Shown here: positions 1 to 12,386 of the stretch, in pieces
Layout of the letters: every line of letters starts with the position of its first letter
How positions within the stretch are numbered: the stretch's first letter is position 1
Source of the DNA: Paramecium octaurelia
Taxonomy: Eukaryota > Ciliophora > Oligohymenophorea > Peniculida > Parameciidae
NCBI GenBank assembly: GCA_905182995.1
Contig: CAJJDP010000102.1
Coordinates: 128,183 to 192,182, forward strand
Direction of reading: 5' to 3'
DNA length: 64,000 nt
Position numbers and translations under genes: made by a program
The notes under the pieces: model-generated
Databases searched by the model: none
What the model was told of the DNA's origin: nothing
Seen by the model: only the letters and a program-made list of their open reading frames with translations

Positions 1-313
1 TTAAATCAAGAAGTTTAAATTTATAGGTTTGAAAGTAGTAATTTTTAGTTGGAAAAATTTCAATGAGAAAGTTTTTTGGTATCTCAACTTTGGAATAGGG
101 TTTGAGTGTGGAGTCCTTGTAGACGTTGGATGTGTCACTAAAATGGGTGAAATAGACATCGTTGTTAATAAGAGCCTATGGTTTAGATTTATTGGTTTAC
201 TACTGAGAAGAGTACACTTTGGACATTGCGGATAAGAAATTTGCACAATTTTGAGTCGCTGCCAAATTTATTCTCGCCTTGGGCCAATCTGTATTTATAG
301 ATTTCTTTATCAT
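1..313 (-). CDS. Unknown protein, partial (C-terminus off the left edge)
   Basis: Minus-strand frame starting at ATG 311-313 and running off the window start, about 104 codons. It contains several in-frame TAG/TAA codons and no TGA, so it is only open under the ciliate code. An early stretch reads MIKKSINTDWPKARINLAAT. I recognise no domain. The 270 bp between this start and the kinase stop at 584 would be its promoter. The purine-rich minus strand supports this orientation, and a plus-strand frame over the same bases is a shadow. Confidence 0.6.
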
Positions 314-583
314 TCTAATCTAATACTTAGATCATTAGAGTGTTTATAATATAATTATTTTTAAAGGAAAATTCATATTAATAAATGATCCTTATTTGTA
401 AATTAAAAGAATGATATTCATTTTTATCTTTTTTCAGACCCAAATAATTTCTAGATATTAGGAGTTTTATGAAACTAGTGATTTGTTGTAGTTTTAGGGT
501 ACAACAGTTATGCAAACTATTCTGTTTTGATTCTGTTGTTCTCATTTTTATGAACTTTCTAATCAGGCATAGTAGCAGTTCTT

Positions 584-2213
584 TCAGTGATCATTTGACT
601 TTTTGTGGATTCTAGAATTTGTTTGAGTGCCTACACTATATTTTAGAGTTACCTTAATGTCAGCATTTTAATTCTATTATTACAAAGTCTTAGAGTATGC
701 ATGTGTAATTTTGGATGACTAAATTAATGAAGCAGATTTATTAGATAACTCATTCCTTTTTAGGAGGTCTGAAATCTCTGATTTCCCTGAGTATTTCGGC
801 ATTCTTCTATTCTCAGTTGGAGATATTTACTAAGATATGACTATTAATACCCTATTTTTATCTTATGGATTAATTTCGAAATTGGGAACATTTTCTACAT
901 TTAATTAGGCTAAATTGACATGATTAGACCTAATTGGTTTACATTAAAGAGTTTGAGGCAAGTCTTCTCTGGAGAAGTAGAAATCACGCAGCAGAAAATT
1001 TGGGTTATTGTCAGTGTTCTAATTTTATAGAGAACCATGCATACCACATATTCTTTTTATAGGTTAATTGCATATTATTTTCTGAATTCAGTATCTCCTT
1101 TATTAAATTCTTCCTCATCAAAGTTATATTTTAAAGGTTCTGGTTTATATGGAGGCTAAATTGCCCTATTTATAATAGCCTCAATGTTGATATCAGCGAA
1201 CCAGGGATGACTCAAGATCTCCACTATACCCTAGGATTATCCCATTCTTTCTTATGGATCCTTTTCCAACAGCTGACAAATCAAATCCTTTAATAAATCC
1301 GAAATTTGAACATATGGTGGGAACTATACCTGTTCAGACAAGATGGATGTGTAGATTTCTTGAGTGTTGTGGGAATAGAAGGGAGGCAAGCCTGTTACTA
1401 ATTCATAGAGCAGTGCACCTAAGCAATAACAATCAACCAAATAGTTATGTCCACTTTTTAAAAGCATCTCAGGAGCCATATACTCCGGAGAGCCGCAAAA
1501 GGAGTAAGCATAATCTTAGTTTGTCATATTGGGTTTGCTTAATCCAAAATCACTTAACAGCAGATGTCCCTATAAATCTAAGAGTATATTCTCTGGCTTG
1601 ATGTCTCTGTACACAATATTTTTGGAATGTAGATATGCCATTCCTATACAGATTTCAACAAAGTAATATTTTGCATCTTCTTCAGTTAGACGCTTCAATT
1701 TTCTTAGATGGTAGAAGAGTTCACCTCCTGCGCAATAATCCAAAACAAATGCTATATAATATTTAGTTTCAAATGCAAAATGCAAAGGAGTAATAAACTC
1801 GTTATTCACATTCACCATAACATCTCTTTCATTTTAGACTATCACCTCTTTTTGATTTTCCATTATGAAATTCTTATCGATTAACTTCAAGGCATAAAAC
1901 TTACCATCATCTCTTTTTCTTACTAAATAAACTCTCGAAAATCCTCCAACTCCTATGCACTTCACCAATGTGAAATCTCTCAATGATACTTTCTTACCAT
2001 AAAGAGACTGGGTAATTAATGGCTGCAATTGAAGAGTTACTCCTTAGAAAACATTCAAAGGTAAATTCGGCAAACTTAGATAATAATCATAGGGAATGAT
2101 TTTCTAGGTTGTGTAGAATTAGCATATTTTATTGATTTCTATGAATACTTTTAAATTAAACCTTCCTAGATCTGGACCTCCTCTGTTGATCCTGTTCCTC
2201 CTCCTTGTTTCAT
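584..2213 (-). CDS. AGC-family serine/threonine protein kinase
   Basis: Two introns fit: 2139-2161 (23 nt, GTT donor) and 1019-1044 (26 nt). The kinase domain is complete: glycine loop [12 protein letters not shown], catalytic lysine in FYALKLIDK, catalytic loop [12 protein letters not shown], magnesium motif SDFGLSK and activation-segment end [10 protein letters not shown]. After the domain comes an AGC-type C-terminal extension with [17 protein letters not shown], then about 130 further residues to a TGA at 584-586. AGC kinases (PKA, PKG, PKB, S6K) act in second-messenger or growth signalling; I see no cNMP-binding or PH domain, so the subfamily is open. The start at 2213 depends on the first intron; without it the frame meets a TGA just upstream. 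Confidence 0.9.
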
Positions 2214-2312
2214 GAATGACTTTTCAATACAAGCAATTTATTGAATCAAATAATTGTATAAGTTATCAGTAGTCTAACCTTGGTGATTATAATAATAGTG
2301 ATATCTAGAGAA

Positions 2313-3034
2313 TCAAATGCAATAATACTTTTAGCCCTTATAAACCAAGATTATCTTTAATTGCTTCTATGAATCATACTGATTGGATTCATCCTAAAAA
2401 TTCTTCTACTGATGTGATTGATTTGCTGATTGAAGTTCATTAGCATTTTTCTGGAATTAGATCTTATTTTTGCTTAGAATTTATTCAATGGAACTCTTTA
2501 ATATATGAGAATCCTACTGTGAAGATTACTTATTTTGTTTCATTGTAAAGTATTGCTAATTGTCAAATTGCTGAATATTTTTTTATTCCTTGGCACTCTT
2601 TATTTAGAGATCATGAAAATATTGATCTACAGTAGATTTGAGTATTTTATTTTAATTTTAATGAATCTAACTCATCTAATTGTGTTTAAGAATGTTTTTT
2701 TATTGTTTTTATTCTGTTTGAAGAGTGGCAAGTGAAAAATTCTTACTTTTTAGAAGCTGTTTCTTATTTGAATTGCCTTCCTCGGTTTCGACACGCTATA
2801 TTACGAATGATAGAGTACATTTGATATTTTTTGGCGTTCGCTTTTCTGGCTATTTAAAATATCAATGCTTCTGCTTTGTTGCAATTATGATTTGATATTA
2901 TTGGTTACCTGAGTAATAGTATTTCTCTCTTTTTTAAAATACTCTAATAAGTCCTATTTTGGATTTTTGGCAACAGTGGTTATGCTCTCAGTCTTTAGAA
3001 TTTTGGCATTATTCTTTTTTGGTTTAAAATCCAT
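2313..3034 (-). CDS. Gln/Lys/Ser/Asn-rich unknown protein
   Basis: Minus-strand gene of about 230 residues from ATG 3032-3034 (MDFKPKKNNAKILKTES) to TGA 2313-2315. A 23-nt intron with GTA...TAG ends (gtactctatcattcgtaatatag) joins two frames that otherwise stop. The product is hydrophilic, with many Gln codons written TAA or TAG, and no domain I recognise. The T-rich plus strand supports minus-strand coding. It ends 99 bp from the kinase start on the same strand. A plus-strand frame over the same DNA has several TGAs and was rejected. Confidence 0.6.
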
Positions 3035-3229
3035 TGAATACGGATTGTCTAATAGGCTTCCTCTTCCACTAGATTACATTGGTTGAGATGAATAATTTTT
3101 CATAAACGATATTTATAATTATTAATAACCATTTCATAGATGGAGATGATCAAATTTAGGTCCGATTAAAATAATACTCTTTACAAAAAGAGATCAAATA
3201 ATATAAACTGACAATCAGAATAAGAAAAA

Positions 3230-6200
3230 TCATTTTTAATTTTGCCTTCTCATCTCCATCATCTTCTATTTTGCTTCCACTTTTGTATTTTGAACTAAAT
3301 CAGTCATTAGAGAAATAAATATTGGAATCATTATCATTGTGATTGTGATTATTATTATGTATTGTAACTAATATTCTAAACGAATCTTTTTACATATTTA
3401 GTCTCAAAAGAATAGATTTAATCTTTAGCATATGTATTATAGAACCCTTATTGTTCAATATCATTATCCAATCCAAATCGCAAGGTACATCTAAGCAATC
3501 CCAAAAAGGTATAAATGAAATTGTCATGGCTTATTAGTTTGCCTTGAATGGTTACGATCCATGACATTGCACAAACACTGATTATGAATACCAAAACAAG
3601 CATCAAGAACCAAGACTCTCTGTTGAACTATGCAAACTAGAATTAGCATTACTCTTATCATGACCAATCCATAGCATTTTAAATATGGACTCCAATTCCC
3701 CATAAACCTCACTATCGAAATCATCAAAAATAACACCAAAACAGCTGAAAATATTCTACTCAAAAACAGTGGCACTATCAAGGCATTTGCATCCTAATAT
3801 TAATCTGATTTCAAATCTATTTCTTATAATGCTTCCTCATACTAATTGTCTATTGTGTTCTTCATAACCATTCCAAATTGACATAAGATATCTAAAATAC
3901 TAACAATTTCATTACAAATATAATCAAAAACTAAGGGAATTCTAATTGTAACATAAATCACCTTTAAATTTATTATTGCATATTCTCCTACTATCAATTG
4001 TTTCTACTATAGATCTTTTTAATCACTTTCGCTTATCTACCTTTTTTTAGCCTCCAATTTTTTCTTCCTGTTCAGTAATTCTTAGTATTACAGGTAGATC
4101 ACAATCAAATTATTTTTAGTCCCTACAAAGTATAAGCCAAAGAAATCTATATAATTTTAATTAGTTGTCTACCAAAAAAGGAGGAAATCAATAGGACAAT
4201 CGAACAATAAAATATAATGTCTTTGTTTATTAGAACTTGTTCTGGTATATCTTTTAAATTAAAACCTTCCGCTGAAAAGCTATTATAATTCAAGAGACGC
4301 TAAATATCATCAAAATATTTACGTCGTTGAATAAATAAAGCGTAGTGATACTTACCTATATAATTCTCTAAGTAGGACCATTATAATAATTCAACAAGAA
4401 TTGGGATTGTTTGATATTATATTACAACCATTCTTCTGAAACCATTTAATCATAACTTTCTTAAAAGGATTCTCTTGAGCTTAAATTAAATTCCCAAACA
4501 TAACCTCCGAACTATTCGTTATAGACTTTAGGGTCAAAATTTAATTTAGTGTAACTTTGATTTAATTAGCTGGTTTATGTTATGTTGCCATCACAGAGGA
4601 TTTTTAACTAAGGTAGAATGATAAAATAATAACACTTTTAGATTCTTTTACATTAATTTGTTATTAGTATAATAATTAAATTTATCGATCATTTGTTTAT
4701 ATAAGCTGTTCAATGCTTTTGAAAAATAAAATACATATATATCTTCTGATAGAATACTTAATGTAAGAAGTATATGTCAAACAACAAGCAGGATTAATTT
4801 TTACCCAAATACATTTGCTTTTGATTTTCATTCAGAATATCGCAATTATTGATGTTATCCTAATTATCATTAAATATTTACTATACCAACAAGAGTTTGA
4901 ATAAGTAGGCCGGACTGAAGAGGATAGGTAGGACTCAAACCATGAACTGATCCATTAGGGATTGATAGGGAAATAATTTAGGATAAGTTAGTAATTGGAG
5001 ATATGTAGGACTTTTAGATTGCCATATTTAAGCTCTAGTTTAAAAGTAATTAAGAATTTGTGAAAAAGTCTAACTCACTAATTTCAATAATTGCATATAA
5101 AATTAATAGTGAGACGAATAAAATAGATTCCAAAAAGTATTTGAGACTGGTCAAATAATCCATATATTTGGACCAATTAATAGATTTTTAAATTCTTTTA
5201 ATTGATCTGAGCTATTTAGTCATTAATTCTTGGGTGGCTCCATCAAACAAAAAATCNTCTAATTGTAACATAAATCACCTTTAAATTTATTATTGCATAT
5301 TCTCCTACTATCAATTGTTTCTACTATAGATCTTTTTAATCACTTTCGCTTATCTACCTTTTTTTAGCCTCCAATTTTTTCTTCCTGTTCAGTAATTCTT
5401 AGTATTACAGGTAGATCACAATCAAATTATTTTTAGTCCCTACAAAGTATAAGCCAAAGAAATCTATATAATTTTAATTAGTTGTCTACCAAAAAAGGAG
5501 GAAATCAATAGGACAATCGAACAATAAAATATAATGTCTTTGTTTATTAGAACTTGTTCTGGTATATCTTTTAAATTAAAACCTTCCGCTGAAAAGCTAT
5601 TATAATTCAAGAGACGCTAAATATCATCAAAATATTTACGTCGTTGAATAAATAAAGCGTAGTGATACTTACCTATATAATTCTCTAAGTAGGACCATTA
5701 TAATAATTCAACAAGAATTGGGATTGTTTGATATTATATTACAACCATTCTTCTGAAACCATTTAATCATAACTTTCTTAAAAGGATTCTCTTGAGCTTA
5801 AATTAAATTCCCAAACATAACCTCCGAACTATTCGTTATAGACTTTAGGGTCAAAATTTAATTTAGTGTAACTTTGATTTAATTAGCTGGTTTATGTTAT
5901 GTTGCCATCACAGAGGATTTTTAACTAAGGTAGAATGATAAAATAATAACACTTTTAGATTCTTTTACATTAATTTGTTATTAGTATAATAATTAAATTT
6001 ATCGATCATTTGTTTATATAAGCTGTTCAATGCTTTTGAAAAATAAAATACATATATATCTTCTGATAGAATACTTAATGTAAGAAGTATATGTCAAACA
6101 ACAAGCAGGATTAATTTTTACCCAAATACATTTGCTTTTGATTTTCATTCAGAATATCGCAATTATTGATGTTATCCTAATTATCATTAAATATTTACTA

Positions 6201-7331
6201 TACCAACAAGAGTTTGAATAAGTAGGCCGGACTGAAGAGGATAGGTAGGACTCAAACCATGAACTGATCCATTAGGGATTGATAGGGAAATAATTTAGGA
6301 TAAGTTAGTAATTGGAGATATGTAGGACTTTTAGATTGCCATATTTAAGCTCTAGTTTAAAAGTAATTAAGAATTTGTGAAAAAGTCTAACTCACTAATT
6401 TCAATAATTGCATATAAAATTAATAGTGAGACGAATAAAATAGATTCCAAAAAGTATTTGAGACTGGTCAAATAATCCATATATTTGGACCAATTAATAG
6501 ATTTTTAAATTCTTTTAATTGATCTGAGCTATTTAGTCATTAATTCTTGGGTGGCTCCATCAAACAAAAAATCTGCTTCAGTTTTTTTGGTGTCTTCTCT
6601 AATTTTTTTTTATTTAATGATTTTAATTCCTATGACAGGTTGATAATTTTTAAGCAACTCATAAATCGATGGGTAAAGTTGGTCCAAAATAATCATATCA
6701 GGTTAAAGTACATTTCCCATTAAATCTGTATAAAATATCTCTTTCTCTTCTGCCATAAAACATGATTTTACAATCTATTTTAACTCTCTGAATGTGCGTA
6801 CCGTCCCTGGTATTTTAACAACCAAGGAGTTGCAACCCTATTTCAAAGACACAAAATATCCATCTTCAAGAATAACTTTTTCAACTTCCTGGATTATTTG
6901 TTTTTCATCATTGGGTTAATTTTATGTCATAATGAGATTTCCAACTTGTAATTACTTCTTTGATATTTCTTGTTCCTAAATACTTTCTAAATACTCCTTT
7001 TTACTGGTATTCAGAAGAAATAGATTCAATGTTTAAATTACATTTTTTTCTATTGTCTCATCTACACCTTAATTTTGATCTGTTTCACCAATAGCTTTTA
7101 ATGTATGATTGTGTTTGTGATAGAGTTCAATTTGTTTGATTAAAGATTCATATTCCTAAATCATATTTAATAAAGTACTTTTTCCACTCGACCAATTTCG
7201 TCAAAATAATTGTCATTCAATTTTTCCTCGTCTGCTTATTCTTATTAGAGTTTTTTTAATTCCTCCTTGAGAGTATCTCTCTGTCTTTTAAATGGAGCCA
7301 ACTTTTTATTATTGTACTGATTATTGCTCAT
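3230..7331 (-). CDS. Polytopic cation-channel-like protein, polycystin/TRP-like (interrupted by an assembly duplication)
   Basis: Read from ATG 7329-7331 down to 5258, then continue at 3940 down to TGA 3230-3232. The block 3941-5257 is a duplicate plus N. The N-terminal ~200 residues are hydrophilic, followed by a membrane segment (ESILFVSLLILYAIIEI), a long soluble loop containing GGYVWEFNLSS, then several hydrophobic segments (SIVLLISSFF, AVLVLFLMIS, WFLMLVLVFIISVCAMS) and a last one (IIIITITMIMIPIFISLMTD) followed by a basic tail. One segment, a large extracytosolic loop and later clustered segments match polycystin-2-like channels, but I see no diagnostic pore motif. About ten short introns are needed, including a GTT...AAG one; exon limits in the loop are approximate. 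Confidence 0.6.
3941..5256. repeat. Left copy of duplicated contig end 1 (1316 bp)
   Basis: This segment appears base for base at 5258-6573, separated only by the N at 5257. It starts tctaattgtaacataaatca and ends caaacaaaaaatc in both places. Perfect identity, direct orientation and the intervening N point to two overlapping contig ends laid side by side. It duplicates the middle of the channel-like gene. Confidence 0.95.
5257..5257. other. Single-N scaffold junction 1
   Basis: One ambiguous base exactly between two identical 1316-bp segments. Confidence 0.98.
5258..6573. repeat. Right copy of duplicated contig end 1 (1316 bp)
   Basis: Identical to 3941-5256. This copy is contiguous with the 5' part of the channel-like gene on its right; the left copy is contiguous with the 3' part. 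Confidence 0.95.
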
Positions 7332-7422
7332 AAGGAGGTGTATAAATAGAAATTTGAATAGAAATCAATTATTACTTTAATGAGATAATTATAATTAAAG
7401 TTTATTAGTATAAAATAATCAA

Positions 7423-8130
7423 TCAAATTACTGAATTGAGGTAGGATTTAAATGATTCTTGGCTTACCATTAATTAATTTAAATTCTCCTTCAGTTTTGA
7501 TGATTTTTAATCAAGATTCACTTTGCATTACAAACTCCTATTGCTCCTAACTATTTCTTTATATTCTTTTTACAAATCTGCATACTCATCCTAAAACTCC
7601 TTCTTCTGTGAAATCAAATGCATGCATTTTTAGAGCAACCTGAACATGTCCTCATTTCCCTTCTTTTATTCAAACTTTTATTTCCCTATTAAATTTTATA
7701 AAACGTTTAGGTTTTTGTTTTTGAGAGTACATTTCTATTATGATTAGTCAAGCTCATTATACAATGTTTTTTACTGAGTCATTTAACTCATGCTACTATA
7801 GAGCAAACTAGAGAAAGCCTTCTCATTAAATGAATATTTTGGACGATGATGAGCCATCTTAGCTGGTGGCGATTATGCAAGGGATTTTGCTTCCGATTTT
7901 CTATGCATCTTAATGTATTCTATTAAGTTCTTCATTTGTGAATTTCTATGTATCCTTGCATCGATTTAACTCGATTTTAGAGTACATGAGTATTTCTCTA
8001 AAAATTCTAATTTTGAATTCACAAATTCAAGACTTACTATACTCAGATTGTCCAACATGTTGTTTATTGTCTAAACAAGCTATCTGTACTCTTCATCTAA
8101 ATCTTGGCATTGATTAATAATTGACTACAT
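7423..8130 (-). CDS. Coiled-coil protein, unknown
   Basis: Intronless minus-strand frame from ATG 8128-8130 to TGA 7423-7425, about 235 residues, with many in-frame TAA/TAG. It opens MQSIINQCQDLDEEYRQLV and is rich in Lys, Gln, Glu and Leu throughout, with heptad-like stretches near the end (EYADLQKEYKEIV). I see no signal peptide, membrane segment or enzyme motif. It lies 91 bp upstream of the channel-like gene on the same strand. A short intron near the C-terminus cannot be excluded. Confidence 0.6.
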
Positions 8131-9788
8131 TTATTTTAACGAACAAAAATATTAATTATGACTAACTTGATCAAATGAATATTAATCCCTTTTAACATTT
8201 CATCAAATTTACTCTAAAATTCTATATTGATCATAAGTAAGTGAAATATAAGTATATACTTGGTAGAGATCAATGAAGCTAAGATGGCCCAAATATTTTA
8301 TAATGGTTCATTAATAGTTATAACGAATCAAGTGTAAAATTAAATATTAGATAGACAAATTAATATTTGTAAAATTACAATTTTATCATTCGATAGTATT
8401 ATCAAATAAGTTATCAAAAAACTAAATTTTGATTTGATTCAATATTCTAATATTTCTATAATATCATTCCCCCTTAAAAAAATACTCAAAACAAAATGAG
8501 GGATTCACCTACTAATTTATGAGATTGAAGAAAGAAACCTAATCCTCATCATATTCATTTGACATGCCAAATATGAACTATATCTGTTTATTTAAAAATC
8601 AAGTAATTTCTTATAAAAAATAATTTATCATGAAACTATTTCTTAGGTTTTGCACTCTCTGATAGTTAATAAAGTCTCTGCACTTGCCTTTGGGCAGGAA
8701 CAATTGAAAAACAGAATATTTATATTTTTGCCTATATCATATATTTAATGAATACTTCAGATAAAGTTGCAACTGAAAAATTATCATATCGATGTAAACT
8801 ATGATATTCAAAAAAGTATTAAAATAAGGTAGCCCTGTTTTAGAATAAAAGGGAAAATGAAATTTAAAACACAAGAAGATTAAATAATAACTATAAATTA
8901 AAATTGATTTTAAATTAAATACTAATGGTAAAAGATTCTAAAAAGGAGAAAAACTAATTTATGGAACTTTTCTATTTGAAACTGAAGTATCTATATCTTA
9001 ATAGATCAAATAAAGACTTTTAAAACGAATTTCTCACATAGATTTATTAATTTTATCATACTCTAAAATAAGTAATTTGAGCTTTTCTACTTCATTATTA
9101 TTAAAATCTTCTTTTTACATATATCATTATTAAGCATAATAATTTATAAGAATGTGATTAAGATTTAATACTTGAACTGCAGGAGAGCTGAGTAATTTTG
9201 GGTTATCAATTGTTTTTATGAGGCTTCTAACTTTATTATATTAATAAAATTTTATCTTTATTGTAAATTTTTCTATTTTTATAGCTGTAAAAGGGGATCT
9301 TTTTATTCTTTAGAACTAATTGTGGATATATCATACAATTTCTTAATAGTTCTTCTCATTATTCACCTTAATCAGGTAGTTTTTCAATGTTACTTAATTT
9401 AATTTTCCATAATTTCTAAATTTTAAAATTGATAGCCCATTTACACCCATATTAGTATTAATATTAAATTAGATAGCTGATTACTCTCCAACTGAAATAT
9501 AATGGGAACTCTTAAATTTATGAATAAACCTTTCAAGAACAATGTAAAAACATATATTAAATTCATAAATGATAGTGATAAATGTAGTTTCAAAACATCG
9601 TTTATGTTAATTCAAAGTTTATAGTCATTTACTTACTGGTAATGTTAACTTAAATCATTCAATAGTAAAACCTTCTTTTACTTTAACGTATTTGTAGGTT
9701 GTCTTATTTGAATTGCACAAAAAGATGAATTACTTCACATTGTCAATTAGTCAAACTAATAATATTTATATAATTTTATTTAATAAAA
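8131..9788. other. Long gene-poor stretch, possibly one small minus-strand gene
   Basis: About 1.66 kb, unusually long for this compact genome. Much is low-complexity AT-rich. A minus-strand frame from ATG 9357-9359 to TGA 9006-9008 (118 codons, MRRTIKKLYDISTISSKEQ) has coding-like composition, and a second frame with KEDFNNNEVEKLKLL overlaps its end, suggesting a spliced gene I could not resolve. I found no tRNA and no convincing snRNA or snoRNA signature. Confidence 0.35.
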
Positions 9789-10241
9789 ATGTAGGACGTA
9801 TAATAACCTCACAGTTCCAAACTCGATCAAGAATCAGCCACTAATGCAAAAAATCATTTGCTATTAGTGAATGTACTCATAATTTCATACTCTAATAGAA
9901 CATCACAGAATTATCGAATGAATTACTGTAAAGTTATAAACATGAGATTGACTAATTGAAATAGGAATTGCATTTAATGAAATAGAGAATCACAAATAAC
10001 AATGAAGAAATCAAAAATACAACCTAACCAACTTTAGATGCTATGTTAAGGGACTTAAGACAAGTAAAAATCAATGAAACTTTTTTAGGCCATTAACACT
10101 TAAAAAGATGAAAACTCTAAATTACAGTCGCAAATCACTGAAATCAAAAAGGAAAAAAGCCAAATTCAACAATTAATAATTGCTGCTACTCAAAAAGTTG
10201 CAGAACTCGAGCATTAAGTAGGAAACTATACCTCCTCATGA
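9789..10241 (+). CDS. Small coiled-coil protein
   Basis: Plus-strand gene of three exons. Introns at 9873-9898 (26 nt) and 10064-10088 (25 nt), both GTA...TAG, join three frames that each stop otherwise. The product is about 133 residues, opening MQDVQQPHSSKLDQESATN, with a long predicted coil (ELLQSYKHEIDQLKQELHLM and KLQSQITEIKKEKSQIQQL). TGA at 10239-10241. Likely a cytoskeletal, basal-body or trafficking adaptor by analogy with small ciliate coiled-coil proteins, but I recognise no specific family. Confidence 0.8.
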
Positions 10242-10462
10242 TTTATAATTATTAATTGATTATTCGTGCAGAATTCATAATCAAATAGATATTCTTAACT
10301 CTAATCAAGTTCACTTTATTGCATAATAAAAATTATAAATTTAATGTTCTTTTCATTTTTAACACATAATAATTTAAGAACCTTCTCATGATCTCTCAAT
10401 GTTTTTTAACTAATTCTCTGGATATCATTCACAGACTATGTAAATAAGAAATAAATACATGA

Positions 10463-11401
10463 TTAAAAAAATAATAGGAAAAAAGAATAGATCAATTTTT
10501 TATAAGAAAACTTCTATCAAATATTACTCTTATCAAATTGATGATTATTATGAATTAAAATAAATAGTATAATTATATGGATTGAGAATGGTATAGCTTG
10601 ATTATTTACAAAAAGTAATAATCCAACAGTGAAATTTTAGAATAATATTACAACATTCGATAATACAGGGTTCTTAAAGTAATCTGATGTTTTATTTAAG
10701 ACAACTGAACATCTATGTTTTAAAAGAAACATTTGATTAGATGTCTAGAATTACTTTCTAATTATGCTAATTTATATCAGAATTATGTTTCTTTAGATTT
10801 GCCTATAAAAATTAATGAAACAAAAGTGCCAAAATCTATTGAACGGACAGTTTTCACTAATTTAATGAAATAGCTAAGTTTAATTTTCCAAATTAAGGTT
10901 GTTTTTTTGTTAAATTAAAGAAGTTCAAAAGATTTCTTCGATTTCTAGCTAATAATTTCATACAATAAATGTAATAGTAATCGATAGTTTGTAAGCATAA
11001 GATATTGGAATGTAAAGCAATCAGAGGGAGAGGCAAAAGATGGTTTAATATTGCTAATTTAGAGATAGTTTCAATTATAATCTATAGATAATGATGAGTA
11101 AAATATACAATTAATTTAGATGAATTACCCTAAAATGGAGAATATTAGACTTATAAATCAGGGAATTTGCTACACCCTTAAGTTTAGTTACTCGGACTCC
11201 ATTTCTAAATCAACAACAGTATTATAATTGGATTTTAAGACAAAATTCTGCAAGGGTGCTGAATTATATGGAATATAATAATAAAAAAATCGATTGAATT
11301 TATTTATTAAATATTAAACACAAAATCTCAGTATTTATGCTAATCCTGGGCTTAATAAAGTATATATTAAAAATAAAAAAAAAAATCAGGTGTCAAGATG
11401 A
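10463..11401 (+). CDS. Unknown protein, exon structure uncertain
   Basis: The 3' part is a long frame of 228 codons from ATG 10715-10717 (MFQKKHLIRCLELLSNY) to TGA 11399-11401, with many TAA/TAG Gln codons. A likely upstream exon begins at 10463 (MIKKIIGKKNRSIFY) and uses an intron such as gtaataatccaacagtgaaattttag, but I could not find a clean junction to the long frame. The final TGA overlaps the next gene's ATG by sharing ATGA, so the true 3' end may be earlier or spliced. No recognisable domain; basic, with stretches typical of folded protein (NYPKMENIRLINQGI). Confidence 0.45.
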
Positions 11402-11967
11402 CATCATCCTATTTTGAAATGCAAGAATTTGAGGCAAGTTATCATGATGTAAATTAAGCAGCTTTAATCTTTTATGAAGACACAGATGGTAGTCATCAGG
11501 ATACAGATAAGTTTTTGAATTGGGAGGAGGATCTGATCTAAATATCAAAGTCATCTCCCTCTCAAAGAGACTACAAAAAAAACATCTGTCGGAACATATT
11601 AAGATAAGCTGTTAAATCTATGAGGAGGGGAAAATAGTTCGAATTTCTATAAATGGAACTATAGCGAGAAACTTCTCATTTTATAGATTATTATCAGAAA
11701 AATTTACATAACATAAATGGATTCAGAAGCCTCAAAAAATAATTAATCACAGACTAAAAGGACACGCCTGAATAAAAATTGTGGAAACGTGTCTTTCAGT
11801 CATACATGGTTTGGTTCTTGAATTAAAGAGCTTCTCTCTTCATTCTGAATGGAGAAGCCAACAACTTCAAAGAATACCTAAGATTCAAAAATGAAGTTAT
11901 GTTGTTTTATGCATAATTTCCTGAACAATGGTGTTCAAATGAACCAGCCTGGAAAATTGGTAATTGA
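11398..11967 (+). CDS. Unknown 189-residue protein
   Basis: Intronless from ATG 11398-11400 to TGA 11965-11967. It opens MTSSYFEMQEFEASYHDVNQ with an acidic N-terminal third (FYEDTDGSHQDTDKF), then becomes basic and aromatic (KLWKRVFQSYMVWFLNQ). Many Gln codons are TAA/TAG. No signal peptide, clear membrane segment or known motif. The following 420 bp (11968-12386) hold no gene I can identify and would carry the promoter of the ATP12 gene. Confidence 0.65.
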
Positions 11968-12386
11968 TTATTCAATTACAACCAAAAAAGGATTTATGAT
12001 TGCATTATTACAATCATAACATATATAAATATAAATATCTACACGTCTTAATACTCCTTACCCTGTCTTAGCAAGTAAAAGAGTTTAGAAATAAATTTTA
12101 ATTTTTCGATCTTTTTTGCGTCAAATTTTAAACTGATTGTTAAAGACACAAATGTTCAATATTGGTGGATCAATAGTTTTCAATAACCAATGATAATAAT
12201 GACCAAAATCTAGATTGTTGATCTAAATGAGTTGAAATCATACTTTTATGTAATTCTCATTAAAACGATTTCTAATAGTTGTTTATAAATATAATGTAAA
12301 GCAGGTTTTCTCTTTTCAGTTGAAGATCTGATGTTTATACTAAGCAAATTACAAATTACATTTTAGCAATTTATTTTTAATATTTA

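Noticed and set aside
2216-3091. A plus-strand frame of about 290 codons with four internal TGAs, at first read as a gene with in-frame stops.
   Set aside because: The plus strand is T-rich here, and the minus strand gives a clean, spliced Gln/Lys-rich gene (2313-3034). TGA frequency in the plus frame equals chance.
8460-8720. Possible box C/D snoRNA-like elements on the minus strand.
   Set aside because: Box C-like TGATGA occurs but no properly spaced box D or terminal stem; too weak to call.
11398-11401. ATGA overlap of one gene's stop with the next gene's start (also at 62969-62972), resembling translational coupling.
   Set aside because: Any gene starting ATGA supplies a TGA to a frame read from upstream; with few stops the upstream frame simply runs into it. 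Not evidence of coupling.
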